NCBI RefSeq assembly: GCF_034353875.1
Contig: NZ_CP133784.1
Span: 5,298,501-5,362,500, forward strand
Source of the DNA: Pseudomonas sp. MH9.2
GTDB lineage: Bacteria > Pseudomonadota > Gammaproteobacteria > Pseudomonadales > Pseudomonadaceae
Reading direction: 5' to 3'
Length of the DNA: 64,000 bases
Below are positions 26,054 through 35,320 of this stretch, piece by piece. The notes under the pieces are model-generated. The model did not search any database. It was not told the DNA's origin and saw nothing but the letters and a program-made list of their open reading frames with translations. Within the stretch, counting starts at the first letter, position 1, and every line of letters begins with the position of its first letter. Both the position numbers and the translations under genes were made by a program.

Positions 26054-28006
26054 ATGAGCAAAAACGTAACGCAGAAGCTGATTGAAAGCCACTTGGTCGA
26101 AGGCAACATGACGCCCGGCGAAGAAATCGGTTTGAAAATCGATCAAACACTGACCCAGGATGCGACCGGCACGCTGGTCATGCTGGAATTTGAAGCCTTG
26201 GGAATTTCGCGCGTGCGCACCGAGCTTTCCGCTCAGTATGTGGACCATAACCTGTTCCAGGAAGACTTCAAGAATCCAGACGACCATCTGTTTCTGCGCA
26301 GCGCCTGCCAGAAGTTCGGTCTTTGGTACAGCCGGCCCGGTAACGGCGTGAGCCATCCCGTGCATATGGAGCGCTTCGGTGTGCCGGGGAAAACCTTGTT
26401 GGGTTCGGACAGCCACACCTGTGCAGCCGGCTCGTTGGGGATGCTGGCCATAGGGGCGGGTGGCCTCGAGGTGGCGATGGCGATGGCGGGAGAGCCCTTT
26501 TACGTCAAGATGCCGAAAATATGGGGCGTCAAGCTGGTCGGTGAGCTTCCCGACTGGGTGAGCGCCAAGGATGTGATCCTGGAAATGCTGCGGCGCCACG
26601 ATGTGGACGGCGCAATCGGCAAGATCATCGAGTATTACGGTCCCGGTTTGAGGACTCTGAGCGCCATGGACCGGCACGTGATCGCCAATATGGGCGCCGA
26701 ATTGGGCGCCACCGCGACGGTGTTCCCATCGGACGAAGTGGTCAAAGTGTTCCTCAAGCGTCAGGGGCGCGTGGATGCCTGGCGGAAAATCGTCGCCGAC
26801 AAAAATGCAGAGTACGACGAGTACAGCGAAATCAATCTGTCGGAGCTTGAGCCGCTGATCGCGCTGCCCAGCAGTCCGGGCAATGTGGTGCCGGTGCGCG
26901 AGGTGGCGGGCAGGGAAATTTATCAGTCCTACATCGGCTCATCGGCCAATCCTGGGCTGCGCGATTTTGCCATTGCCGCCCTGATCGTGGAGGGCAAACA
27001 GGTACATGATCGTGTTTCATTCGACGTCAACCCCACGTCCCGGCAGATTTTGCAGAACATGATCGAATTGGGTGTTCTCGGCAAACTCATCCGCGCCGGT
27101 GCGCGCTTGCATCAGGCGGGTTGCGGCGGTTGCATCGGCATGGGACAGGCGCCAGCCAGCGGGCGTATTAGCCTGCGCACCGTTCCGCGAAATTTCCCTG
27201 GCCGTTCGGGCAGCAAGGAAGATCAGGTGTATCTGTGCAGCCCGGAAACCGCCGCCGCCTCGGCCCTGACCGGCGTGATCACCGATCCGCGCACGCTGGG
27301 CATGGCCTACCCCCGCTTCAAGGAGCCGCAGAACAACCGACTCAATACCGAGATGCTGGTTGCTCCCGCGCCGCAAGGTGCGTCGTATGAGCTGGAGAAG
27401 GGTCCCAATATCAAACCGCTGCCGACTCTGGAGCCGCTGCCCGATCAGCTCGAAGGGCCGGTTCTATTGAAAATGGCGGACGATATTTCCACGGACAGCA
27501 TCATGCCGGCCGGGGCCAAGGCGCTGCCTTGGCGCAGCAATATCCCGGAGCTCAGCAAGTTTGCTTTCAGTCAGATCGACGAGACCTACTATGCAAGGGC
27601 CATGGCCTGTCGGCAGCAGGGCTCGTTCGTCGTGGGCGGCGCCAATTACGGGCAGGGTTCGAGCCGCGAGCACGCAGCCCTGGGACCCCGCTATTTGGGC
27701 CTAAAGGCGGTTCTTGCGAAAAGTTTTGCGCGGATACATCAGCAGAATTTGAGCAACTTCGGCATCCTGCCCCTGACCTTTGTCGATCCGCAGGATTGGG
27801 AAAAAATCGCCCAAGGTGATGTGCTTGCCATCGCGGATGTGCGAAATGCCATCCGCAACGGAAATCGGGTGCAGGTGATCAATCTGACCCAGAACGAGAC
27901 CTATGAGACCGAACATCCGATGACGCCGCGCCAGGTTGAAATGGTTCTGGCGGGCAGTCTGATCAATCTGGTTCGACAAAAAAGCCACAACCTGGAATAC
28001 CCATGA
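26054..28006 (+). CDS. Aconitate hydratase, short (mitochondrial-like) type
   Basis: 650 residues, distinctly shorter than AcnA and AcnB. Three cluster cysteines are visible: one in GSDSHTCAAGS and two in AGCGGCIGMGQ. The swivel domain carries ANYGQGSSREHAA with the catalytic Ser-Arg. It interconverts citrate and isocitrate with a [4Fe-4S] cluster. Placement among cluster assembly genes suggests a spare aconitase for conditions that kill the housekeeping enzymes. GGAG precedes ATG 26054. The 3' end overlaps the TPR gene by 4 bp (ATGA). Confidence 0.9.
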   Translation: MSKNVTQKLIESHLVEGNMTPGEEIGLKIDQTLTQDATGTLVMLEFEALGISRVRTELSAQYVDHNLFQEDFKNPDDHLFLRSACQKFGLWYSRPGNGVSHPVHMERFGVPGKTLLGSDSHTCAAGSLGMLAIGAGGLEVAMAMAGEPFYVKMPKIWGVKLVGELPDWVSAKDVILEMLRRHDVDGAIGKIIEYYGPGLRTLSAMDRHVIANMGAELGATATVFPSDEVVKVFLKRQGRVDAWRKIVADKNAEYDEYSEINLSELEPLIALPSSPGNVVPVREVAGREIYQSYIGSSANPGLRDFAIAALIVEGKQVHDRVSFDVNPTSRQILQNMIELGVLGKLIRAGARLHQAGCGGCIGMGQAPASGRISLRTVPRNFPGRSGSKEDQVYLCSPETAAASALTGVITDPRTLGMAYPRFKEPQNNRLNTEMLVAPAPQGASYELEKGPNIKPLPTLEPLPDQLEGPVLLKMADDISTDSIMPAGAKALPWRSNIPELSKFAFSQIDETYYARAMACRQQGSFVVGGANYGQGSSREHAALGPRYLGLKAVLAKSFARIHQQNLSNFGILPLTFVDPQDWEKIAQGDVLAIADVRNAIRNGNRVQVINLTQNETYETEHPMTPRQVEMVLAGSLINLVRQKSHNLEYP

Positions 28007-28341
28007 CCACATCCATCATTCAGAGCTTCGAGAAAATGCTGGCCGCCGGCAAGGACAGTACGTTGCTGCGTTTCTCCCTGGGCAACGAATACCTTAAGGC
28101 CGGTGACCCGGCCAGTGCCGCAAACCACCTGAAGCAGGCAGTGATACTGGATCCAACATACTCCGCCGCATGGAAGCTGCTGGCTCGCGCGCTAGTCGAA
28201 TCGGGCCAGCCCGCCGAGGCCTTGCTCGCCTACCGCGAAGGCATCGCCGTGGCTGAAGCGAAGGGCGACAAACAAGCCGCGAAGGAAATGACCGTATACG
28301 CCCGCCGTATCGAAAACTCAGTTCACGATGATCGAAAATAG
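28003..28341 (+). CDS. Small tetratricopeptide-repeat protein
   Basis: 112 residues with two to three TPR-like helix pairs (SLGNEYLKAGDPASAANHLK and PTYSAAWKLLARALVESGQP). TPR modules bind partner proteins. It is coupled to the aconitase by an ATGA overlap, so it may act as a chaperone or adaptor for that enzyme; this is inference from context only. Confidence 0.8.
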   Translation: MTTSIIQSFEKMLAAGKDSTLLRFSLGNEYLKAGDPASAANHLKQAVILDPTYSAAWKLLARALVESGQPAEALLAYREGIAVAEAKGDKQAAKEMTVYARRIENSVHDDRK

Positions 28342-28352
28342 GAGCCATAAAA

Positions 28353-28619
28353 ATGACTAATGAACTCGGATGGGAAGAACTCGCATCGCTGAACACCATT
28401 CATCAGGTCACCGAGGCGCTGGAGCAGTTCATGGTCGCAAGGGTCATCAGCAAGGCGTGCGGCGGCTTGCCAGCGCCGGGCTTCTTCGGCTGCGCAACGC
28501 GGCTCGGACGCTTCGCCGGTAATGCAGTGGGGCCGCAAGCCAGGGTGTTTCATGCAGTCGAGATCAACCCAGCGCTCGCCTTGTGGGCGCCGCCGAGCGA
28601 CTCCCGAGTGAGAGGGTAA
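28353..28619 (+). CDS. Unknown protein between the TPR gene and moaA
   Basis: 88 residues, with GGAG upstream of ATG 28353. The N-terminal half is helical (WEELASLNTIHQVTEALEQF); the rest is Gly/Ala-rich with two Cys (SKACGG, FFGCATR). It lies 11 bp after the TPR gene and 6 bp before moaA, which supports expression. Family not recognised. Confidence 0.5.
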   Translation: MTNELGWEELASLNTIHQVTEALEQFMVARVISKACGGLPAPGFFGCATRLGRFAGNAVGPQARVFHAVEINPALALWAPPSDSRVRG

Positions 28620-28625
28620 AGACGT

Positions 28626-29702
28626 ATGACCTCTCATTCGAGACAGTCTGCGGAGCAAAGTCGACCTCTACTCGTGCCCGGCGGCACGCTTGCGGACACA
28701 CGCGGCCGGCTGTTGCGCGACCTGCGGATTTCGGTTACAGATCGTTGCAATTTTCGCTGCACCTACTGCATGCCCAAGGCAGTGTTCGGCAAAGAATACA
28801 AATTCTTGCCTAAAACCGAGCTGTTGAGCTTCCAGGAAATCTCGCGCATGGCGCACCTGTTCGCTGCGCACGGCGTCGAGAAACTCCGCCTCACCGGCGG
28901 CGAACCCCTGCTGCGCAAAAACATCGAGGTTTTGATCGAGATGCTGGCCGCCATCAAGACGCATGACGGAAAACTATTGGATCTGACCCTCACCACCAAC
29001 GCCTCGCTGCTATCCAAACAAGCCCGCGCGCTCAAGGCAGCAGGCCTGCAGCGCATCAGCGTCTCGCTCGATTCGCTCGATGAAGCGGTGTTTCGCGCTA
29101 TGAATGACGTCGATTTTCCGGTGAGCGATGTATTGAAGGGCATAGACGCTGCGCACGCCGCAGGTTTTGCCTCCATCAAGATCAACATGGTGGTGAAGAA
29201 AGGTGTCAACGATCAGGATGTGGTTGCGATGGCGCGGCGTTTCAAGGGTAGCGGCCACATCGTGCGCTTCATCGAATTCATGGATGTGGGTGCCTCCAAC
29301 GGCTGGCGCATGAACGATGTCGTGCCCTCGGCCGAGATTGTGCGCATGATCAGCGCCGAGATGCCGCTCATCGAAGCCGAACCCCACTACATCGGTGAAG
29401 TCGCCGAGCGCTGGGCCTATGCGGATGGCAGCGGCGAAATCGGCGTCATCTCCAGCGTGACGCAAGCCTTTTGTGCCACCTGCACCCGCGCCCGGCTCTC
29501 GACCGATGGCAAGCTGTACACCTGCCTGTTCGCGCAGTCCGGCCATGATTTGCGCGCGCTCATGCGTTCGGGCAAGAGCGACGAGCAGATTGCCGCTGCC
29601 ATAGGCTTGATCTGGAATCAGCGCGAAGACAGGTATTCAGAAATTCGCACAGAAGAGACTGCGCGGACGAAGAAAATCGAGATGTCTTATATCGGCGGCT
29701 GA
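28626..29702 (+). CDS. moaA: MoaA, GTP 3',8-cyclase (molybdopterin synthesis)
   Basis: 358 residues, full length. The radical-SAM motif is [13 protein letters not shown], followed by [10 protein letters not shown]. The C-terminal auxiliary [4Fe-4S] site is [10 protein letters not shown] with the third Cys in KLYTCLFA, and the protein ends in the essential GG. It carries two clusters. No other moa or mo genes are in the window, so it looks like an extra copy placed here as an iron-sulfur client. Confidence 0.93.
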   Translation: MTSHSRQSAEQSRPLLVPGGTLADTRGRLLRDLRISVTDRCNFRCTYCMPKAVFGKEYKFLPKTELLSFQEISRMAHLFAAHGVEKLRLTGGEPLLRKNIEVLIEMLAAIKTHDGKLLDLTLTTNASLLSKQARALKAAGLQRISVSLDSLDEAVFRAMNDVDFPVSDVLKGIDAAHAAGFASIKINMVVKKGVNDQDVVAMARRFKGSGHIVRFIEFMDVGASNGWRMNDVVPSAEIVRMISAEMPLIEAEPHYIGEVAERWAYADGSGEIGVISSVTQAFCATCTRARLSTDGKLYTCLFAQSGHDLRALMRSGKSDEQIAAAIGLIWNQREDRYSEIRTEETARTKKIEMSYIGG

Positions 29703-29844
29703 AAATTTAATGCGCACCAAACCTGAGTTCGCCCACGCCGCCCGATCCGATTCGGCGTTACGAGGGAGCGGATCTCTTATGACACAAGGTCGTACCGAAC
29801 ACGCAATGTGGCGGGGTCGGTGTATGAATGAAGGAATGCAATGA

Positions 29845-30165
29845 ATGAATGAATGGATCACGGTAGCACGGACCGAAGAGGTCGGGCCAGGCGAGCGGCG
29901 GGTTATAGATGTGGATGACACGCAGATCATTGTATTTAACCTCGCCGGCCAGTATTACGCCATCGAAGACGTCTGCACCCATGATGGTGGACAGCTCACG
30001 GGCGGCACCGTCGAAGGCGACCAGATCGTTTGCCCGCGGCACGGTGCACGTTTTTGCATCCGCACCGGCGCGGCATTGTCTGCGCCAGCTTACGACCCGA
30101 CCCGCACCTTCCCGGTACGCATCGAAAACAGCGAGATTCAGGTGCGCGACGATCGCTGGGATTGA
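29845..30165 (+). CDS. Rieske-type ferredoxin
   Basis: 106 residues of a soluble Rieske [2Fe-2S] ferredoxin, with ligand boxes CTHDGG and CPRHGARFCI. The start lies in an ATGAATGA repeat; ATG 29845 is the in-frame one. Such ferredoxins pass electrons to oxygenases or reductases; no oxygenase is adjacent. Confidence 0.88.
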   Translation: MNEWITVARTEEVGPGERRVIDVDDTQIIVFNLAGQYYAIEDVCTHDGGQLTGGTVEGDQIVCPRHGARFCIRTGAALSAPAYDPTRTFPVRIENSEIQVRDDRWD

Positions 30166-30193
30166 TAACTAAATTAGTGAGGGCACCAGTAAC

Positions 30194-31198
30194 ATGACCA
30201 CCGAAACCATCACCTTTAGAAATATTGTATCTGTACTGCCGCATCCATCCGAGACCAATCATCTCCATAATCGGCCGGACCAGCAAAGAGGCTCGCAGAA
30301 GACCAAGCGGAACGAAGTCCTTCTAGGCGAAAGATTGCCAAAGCCAAGCTGGATCCGCGCCAAGGCCCCCTCATCGTCGGGCCGCTACAGCGACATCAAG
30401 GACATCGTACGCACCAACGCACTGGTGACCGTATGCTCAGAGGCATCCTGCCCCAATATTGGCGAATGTTGGAGCAAAGGCACCGCGACCTTCATGATTA
30501 TGGGCGACAAATGCACGCGGCGCTGTCGGTTTTGCAACGTGAGCACTGGCCGCCCCGACTCACTCGACGCCAACGAACCGGAACGGCTCGCCAAGACCAT
30601 TGCGTTAATGAAACTCAATTACGTGGTCATTACCTCGGTTGATCGCGATGATTTGCGCGACGGCGGCGCCAGCCATTTTGTCGAATGTATCCGTCAGATC
30701 CGCGCGCAGTCACCCAACACGCGCATCGAAATCCTGACGCCCGACTTCGGTGGTCGGCTCGACCTGGCGCTGGAAATCCTCAGCAGCGCTCCGCCCGACG
30801 TCTTGAACCACAACATCGAAACCGTGCCGCGCCTATACAAGGAAGCGCGTCCCGGCGCCGATTTTCAAAATTCACTCAACCTGTTGCAACATTTCAAGGA
30901 TAGGCATGCAGGCATACCGACCAAGTCCGGAATCATGGTTGGGCTGGGCGAGACGGATGCCGAACTCTTGCAAGTGATGCGCGACCTGCGCGCGCACGGC
31001 GTCACTATGTTGACCATTGGCCAATACCTGCGGCCGTCCGGCGGCCACCTGCCGGTGCGCCGCTACGTGGCCCCGGACACTTTTAAGATGTATGAGCAAG
31101 AAGCTTACAATATGGGATTTGTGAACGCTGCGTGCGGCCCGATGGTGCGCAGTTCATACCATGCCGATGAGCAGGCAGCCAGAGCAGGAGTAGTCTGA
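30194..31198 (+). CDS. lipA: LipA, lipoyl synthase
   Basis: 334 residues. The auxiliary cluster motif [12 protein letters not shown] (CX4CX5C), the radical-SAM motif CTRRCRFC (CX3CX2C) and the C-terminal RSSYHA are all present. LipA sacrifices its auxiliary cluster as sulfur source and depends on Nfu-type repair, for which two nfu genes are in this island. No lipB is adjacent. The N-terminal 45 residues are long and divergent. Confidence 0.94.
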   Translation: MTTETITFRNIVSVLPHPSETNHLHNRPDQQRGSQKTKRNEVLLGERLPKPSWIRAKAPSSSGRYSDIKDIVRTNALVTVCSEASCPNIGECWSKGTATFMIMGDKCTRRCRFCNVSTGRPDSLDANEPERLAKTIALMKLNYVVITSVDRDDLRDGGASHFVECIRQIRAQSPNTRIEILTPDFGGRLDLALEILSSAPPDVLNHNIETVPRLYKEARPGADFQNSLNLLQHFKDRHAGIPTKSGIMVGLGETDAELLQVMRDLRAHGVTMLTIGQYLRPSGGHLPVRRYVAPDTFKMYEQEAYNMGFVNAACGPMVRSSYHADEQAARAGVV

Positions 31199-31255
31199 TG
31201 ATCGATACAAGCTCAGCATTAGCGGTTTAATTTTAATATTTACTTGGAGCAACAA

Positions 31256-31606
31256 ATGAATGCAATTGTTGAAATGCCAGCACCGGTCATTTTTAGTGAT
31301 AATGCAGCAACGAAAGTCGCCCAATTAATTGAGGAAGAAGGAAATGCGGACTTGAAGCTGCGCGTATTTGTGCAAGGAGGTGGTTGCTCAGGGTTTCAGT
31401 ACGGATTCTCTTTTGACGAAGTAGTCAATGAAGATGATACGACGATGGTTAAAAATGGCGTTCAATTACTCATCGATTCTATGAGTTACCAGTACCTGGT
31501 CGGCGCAGAAATCGACTACAAGAATGACCTGGAAGGGGCACAATTCGTCATCAAAAATCCGGGCGCGACGTCAACTTGCGGCTGCGGATCTTCTTTTTCA
31601 GTCTGA
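31256..31606 (+). CDS. erpA: ErpA-like A-type Fe-S carrier
   Basis: 116 residues with Cys44 ([11 protein letters not shown]), Cys108 and Cys110 ([10 protein letters not shown]), closer to ErpA than the carrier at 11932. ErpA loads [4Fe-4S] targets such as LipA and IspG. GGAG lies upstream of ATG 31256. The base composition is more AT-rich than its neighbours, which may indicate a separate origin. Confidence 0.93.
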   Translation: MNAIVEMPAPVIFSDNAATKVAQLIEEEGNADLKLRVFVQGGGCSGFQYGFSFDEVVNEDDTTMVKNGVQLLIDSMSYQYLVGAEIDYKNDLEGAQFVIKNPGATSTCGCGSSFSV

Positions 31607-31614
31607 TTTTAAAA

Positions 31615-31983
31615 GTGACGACGCACTACAACCGAATCGGGGGTGCTGAAAAGGTACGCGCGCTGGTCACGCGCTTCAACCAGATCATGGACGAACTGCC
31701 GGAGTCCTATGGCATTCGTCATCTGCACCCTGAAAACTTGCAAGGCTCACAGGAAAAACTGTTCAAATATCTGTGTGGCTGGATGGGCGAACCAGCGCTT
31801 TATGTGCAGGAATATGGCGATCCCATGCTGCGCCGGCGCCACCTGCCTTTTTCCATCAGTGAGTCCGAACGCGACCAATGGCTACTTTGCATGGACAGCG
31901 CACTCCATGAGGAGGTGGAAAACACCATTCTGTGCCAAGAGTTATCGGAGGGGTTTGGGGAGCAACGGAACCGTGCGACCTGA
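31615..31983 (+). CDS. Group II truncated haemoglobin, 3' end replaced by intron sequence
   Basis: About 122 residues of the trHb2 (GlbO/YjbI) family: YNRIGGAEKVRALVTRF, GWMGEPALYVQEYG, the proximal His in RRRHLPFSISESE and the G8 Trp in RDQWLLCM. The Tyr usual at B10 (FYDLMD in relatives) is Asn here (FNQIMD). A GTG at 31615 after the erpA stop is the likely start. The last codons and the stop lie inside a group II intron beginning at 31973, so the native C-terminal helix is cut off. The family detoxifies NO or oxygen species, consistent with cluster protection. Confidence 0.78.
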   Translation: MTTHYNRIGGAEKVRALVTRFNQIMDELPESYGIRHLHPENLQGSQEKLFKYLCGWMGEPALYVQEYGDPMLRRRHLPFSISESERDQWLLCMDSALHEEVENTILCQELSEGFGEQRNRAT

Positions 31984-33428
31984 GGTCGTCTGAATTTCTG
32001 TTTTACTGGAGAGTTTTCTCCTGATAAAACCGGTTGTTCCATCAACCGTTTCCTACCTGGACATGCGGGGCCGGTAACAGCTCGGTGTGAAGCTCTGGGG
32101 ACAATGTACCCGCCGATTTTCGGTACGCCTACCCGCGAGGGGAAGCGGAATCTACCAGCACAAAGGCGGTGAGGGGCTAGGAACGAGCGGCTACGACCAA
32201 CATATGTGAACCTCTGTTAAACGTCGTCATGCTCAACAAGCCAAATGTGCTGACAGGCTTGAACCAAAACGGTACGCGGCCAGGTATGAACCCCTTGATT
32301 CCTGGGTCATCATGGACAGCAGGCCGCCGGCGAATAGGAGGGGGCCGCCCCGCTCAGAAATTCAGACGGAACAGGGTAAGCCCGTAGTGCCGCCGGAAAC
32401 GGCAGGTGGACCGCAAGGAACGCTGTGGGTGCTGCGGGTAGAGGAATACGGAAAAAGCGAAGGCCTGCCTGTAATGGGCGGGATACGGGCTGAAATATTG
32501 CTCGACGCGAAAGTGGGCAGACTTCCGTAGGGTCATTCATGGCGAGAGAACTTGATTAATCGTAACTCGAAGGAAAGCAGATGACGGCTATTGGTAGCAC
32601 TGTGAAAGCAGCGGCGATCGGTACTGGTGCGCCTTCGCACGCTGAAAGGATGTGGCTTCAGGCAAACTGGGGCCTCATCAAAGAAGACGTGAAACGACTC
32701 CAAGGGCGTATCGCTAAGGCAACAATGGAAGGCCGGTGGGGCAAGGTGAAAGCCTTGCAACACCTGTTGACCCACTCGCACAGCGGCAAGATGTTAGCCG
32801 TCAAACGAGTGACAGAAAATCGTGGCAAGAGAACGCCGGGTGTCGATGGCAAAATCTGGGCGACCCCGGCGGCCAAGTGGAACGGGATGGAGTCAATGCG
32901 ACATCGCAGCTACCGGGCGTTGCCGCTTCGACGTATTTACATCCCCAAGAGCAATGGCCAGAAGCGTCCGCTGGGAATTCCCCGCATGCTCTGCAGATCG
33001 ATGCAGGCACTGTGGAAGCTGGCTCTGGAACCTGTTTCAGAAAGCTTAGCGGATCCAAACTCTTATGGGTTTCGACCCAGCCGTTCGACCGCCGACGCCA
33101 TCGAATATTGTTTCATCACGCTGGCCAAACGTAAGTCGCCAGTGTGGGTACTTGAGGGTGATATCCGTGGCTGCTTCGATAACTTTAGCCACGAATGGAT
33201 GCTCAAGAATATACCGATGGATAAGACGATCCTGCGGCGATGGCTTCAGGCTGGGTTTATCGATGAAGGAACTCTGTTTGCGACGCAGGCCGGTACCCCG
33301 CAGGGGGGAATCATTTCACCGGTGATCGCAAACATGGCGTTAGACGGACTGGAAGCGGCAGTGCATGCCAGCGTGGGACCGACGAAACGCGCGCGTGAAA
33401 AGTCCAAGATAAACGTCGTCAGATATGC
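31973..33428 (+). mobile_element. Group II intron, 5' part (truncated)
   Basis: The intron begins with the canonical GTGCGAC at 31973, inside the end of the haemoglobin gene. About 600 bases of structured RNA sequence without a gene follow (31985-32580), then the intron-encoded protein. Sequence is lost at 33428 where an IS3-family element begins, so domains V and VI and the 3' splice site are missing. It cannot splice or restore the haemoglobin reading frame. Confidence 0.75.
32581..33428 (+). pseudogene. ltrA: Group II intron reverse transcriptase/maturase, N-terminal part
   Basis: LtrA-type protein with RT motifs in order: RPLGIPRMLCRSMQALWKLA, SYGFRPSRSTADAI, the first catalytic Asp region VLEGDIRGCFDNFSH and GTPQGGIISPVIANM. 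It stops at VRYA, immediately before the DD of the active-site YADD box, where an IS element starts. The maturase and endonuclease parts are gone. It differs from the intron protein at 41.6 kb, so the two are separate introns. Confidence 0.85.
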
Positions 33429-35019
33429 GGGGATGCGGACAAAAACTTGGACTGGTTATGCCGCGAAGCCTAGGCTTTCACGATACTCAATGGGACTGAG
33501 CGCGCCGAGGGAAATCTTTATACGTTTTTCGTTGTACCGGCGAATGTATGAATCCAAGGCCTGAATGAACTGCTCGATGCTCGTTGACTGCCAGTTGCGA
33601 GGATAGAACAGCTCCGTTTTCAGTCGGCCGAAGAAACCTTCACAAGCCGCGTTGTCTGGTGAGCAGCCTTTGCGCGACATCGAACGAATCAGCTTCGCAT
33701 CAGCGATGCGCGATAACCAGCCGGGCCAGCGGTAGTGAGCGCCATGATCGGAGTGAACAACAGGCCGTTTATCGTTGCTGGCCACCGTTTCGATAGCGGC
33801 ATCCAGCATCGTGTTCACAAGCTCGGCGTCGGGACGCGTGCCGATCGACCAACTGATTACCTTCCCATCGAAGTAGTCGATCATGGGGGACAGGTACACC
33901 TTGCCGGCCGGGATCTGGAACTCCGAGATGTCGGTCAGCCATTTCTCATTCGGAGCTAGGGCCGTGAAGTCGCGGTTGAGGAGGTTTTCCGGCGCCGGAC
34001 TGATCTCCCCGAGGTAGGAACTGTATCGACGCCGTTTCGGCTTGGCGACGACTAGGCTCTCCTGCTTCATCAAGCGCTGCACCACCTTCTCTGAAAGGCG
34101 CACACGCTGCCTGCTCAACGAAGCTCGCATCCGACGGTAGCCATAGCAACGATGATTGCGCTCGAATATGTCCGCCATGGCACGACGCACTTCGGTGTAC
34201 TTTTCCGCGACCTGCATTCGGGCTCGATGATAGAAATAGGAACTTCGGGCCAAGCCCAACGCGTCAAGCAGCTCTAGCAAGGAGTACCTCTGCCTAAGGG
34301 CATCAGCCAGCAATGTCTTCTCCCGATTGGTCAGGACTTGCCGGTTGATGCCCGTCTCTTTTTTTATGAGTTCATTCGCCCTCATCAACAGGTCATGTTC
34401 AAGCTGCAAACGGCGAACATCGAGCTGGAGAGATTCGAGTTGCCGCTGCAACTCCTCTCGTTCCGGTGACGATGAGGGTTCAAGTCGACACTTCATGGAT
34501 GGGGATACCTCTGGGCCGAGTAGCTGTTTTTTCCAGTTGTACAAGGTCGGCCTGCACACGCCCAGCTTTTGAGCCAGGGCTTTCGCACTTTCTTTTCGCG
34601 TGCACAGCGCGATGACCGCTGGCGGCCGGGCTAACCCGTCTGATCGACCGACAACACGCGTATGCAACTCGGGGTGCATTTCGTAAATCCAGGCACGCAA
34701 CGAATCCCGCGCGGGGTAGCCCAACGCCTTGATGGTAGCGGCGATGTTGCGACCGTATTCGAGATAGTGCCCGACAGCCTTTTCCCTTTGGGCCAGTGAG
34801 TACTTCGACTTCGAGTTCTCGCAGCCACGCGGCAGGTCGAGGCATCGCTCGTACTCTGCGTGCCAGCTCTTCAAAGAGTTCTTCGTCGGGTAGCCCAACT
34901 GACGAATAGTTGCCCCGGTTCGCTTGCCCAGTTTGATGTAGAGCTTGACCGCTCGGATACGGTCTTCGTATGAATACATGAACTACCTCCAGGTAGTCCA
35001 AGATTTCCGCCGCATCCCC
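33429..35019 (-). mobile_element. IS3-family element with single fused transposase ORF
   Basis: GGGGATGCGG at 33429 and its complement CCGCATCCCC at 35010 mark the ends; the similarity extends inward (CTTGGACT on both sides), giving an element of about 1.59 kb. It sits where the group II intron protein breaks off. The intron does not resume on the far side, so insertion was accompanied or followed by a deletion. Confidence 0.75.
33456..34979 (-). CDS. IS3-family transposase (OrfAB in one frame)
   Basis: 507 residues. Helix-turn-helix repeats at the N terminus (AVKLYIKLGKRTGATIRQLG and a second similar unit), a leucine-rich coiled coil (ERQ-type, about 165-205), and an rve integrase core with WLTDISEFQIP (Asp), VVHSDHGAHY (Asp) and NAACEGFFGRLKTE (Glu). 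All catalytic residues are present in one uninterrupted frame, so this is the best candidate for an active transposase in the window. Confidence 0.88.
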   Translation of the reverse strand: MYSYEDRIRAVKLYIKLGKRTGATIRQLGYPTKNSLKSWHAEYERCLDLPRGCENSKSKYSLAQREKAVGHYLEYGRNIAATIKALGYPARDSLRAWIYEMHPELHTRVVGRSDGLARPPAVIALCTRKESAKALAQKLGVCRPTLYNWKKQLLGPEVSPSMKCRLEPSSSPEREELQRQLESLQLDVRRLQLEHDLLMRANELIKKETGINRQVLTNREKTLLADALRQRYSLLELLDALGLARSSYFYHRARMQVAEKYTEVRRAMADIFERNHRCYGYRRMRASLSRQRVRLSEKVVQRLMKQESLVVAKPKRRRYSSYLGEISPAPENLLNRDFTALAPNEKWLTDISEFQIPAGKVYLSPMIDYFDGKVISWSIGTRPDAELVNTMLDAAIETVASNDKRPVVHSDHGAHYRWPGWLSRIADAKLIRSMSRKGCSPDNAACEGFFGRLKTELFYPRNWQSTSIEQFIQALDSYIRRYNEKRIKISLGALSPIEYRESLGFAA

Positions 35020-35214
35020 TGTGGGTCAAATTTGCATCAGCAACAACAGTCCTAGAGCTAACTCGCTCCGCTATGTGTGTCAAACCAGCTCCTGACCGGC
35101 ATCAGTATGTGTCAATACTTAGTGTCGAGTTTGACAGTCAACTTATGGTTGCCGATATAGCTGTTATAGCCAGGGATGCCGGGCGGTTTGGCAGTGTCAA
35201 TGTAAGGAATGTAA

Positions 35215-35319
35215 GGTGATACCAAGCCTTACCTACTGGAAGAAGGCTTTACCGACGAGCAGATCGAAACGGCACGCACCGACCTGCACAACCTCCATCA
35301 GGAACAAGGCTGGTATTGA
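35215..35319 (+). pseudogene. C-terminal tail of an unidentified (toxin-like?) gene
   Basis: Thirty-four codons without a start, reading [20 protein letters not shown] and ending QEQGWY, stop 2 bp before a DUF6392 gene. A preceding in-frame stop and the nearby IS end show that the 5' part is missing. DUF6392 genes often follow toxin or bacteriocin genes, so this may be the tail of the matching toxin; that is inference. Confidence 0.4.
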
Positions 35320-35320
35320 T

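Noticed and set aside
29010..29546. 178-codon leftward frame antisense to moaA
   Set aside because: Antisense shadow; the sense strand has complete MoaA motifs and spacing.
35216..35320. N-terminal extension of the DUF6392 protein
   Set aside because: The in-frame extension is low-quality sequence that overlaps, in another frame, the tail of the preceding gene; ATG 35321 gives the family's usual start.
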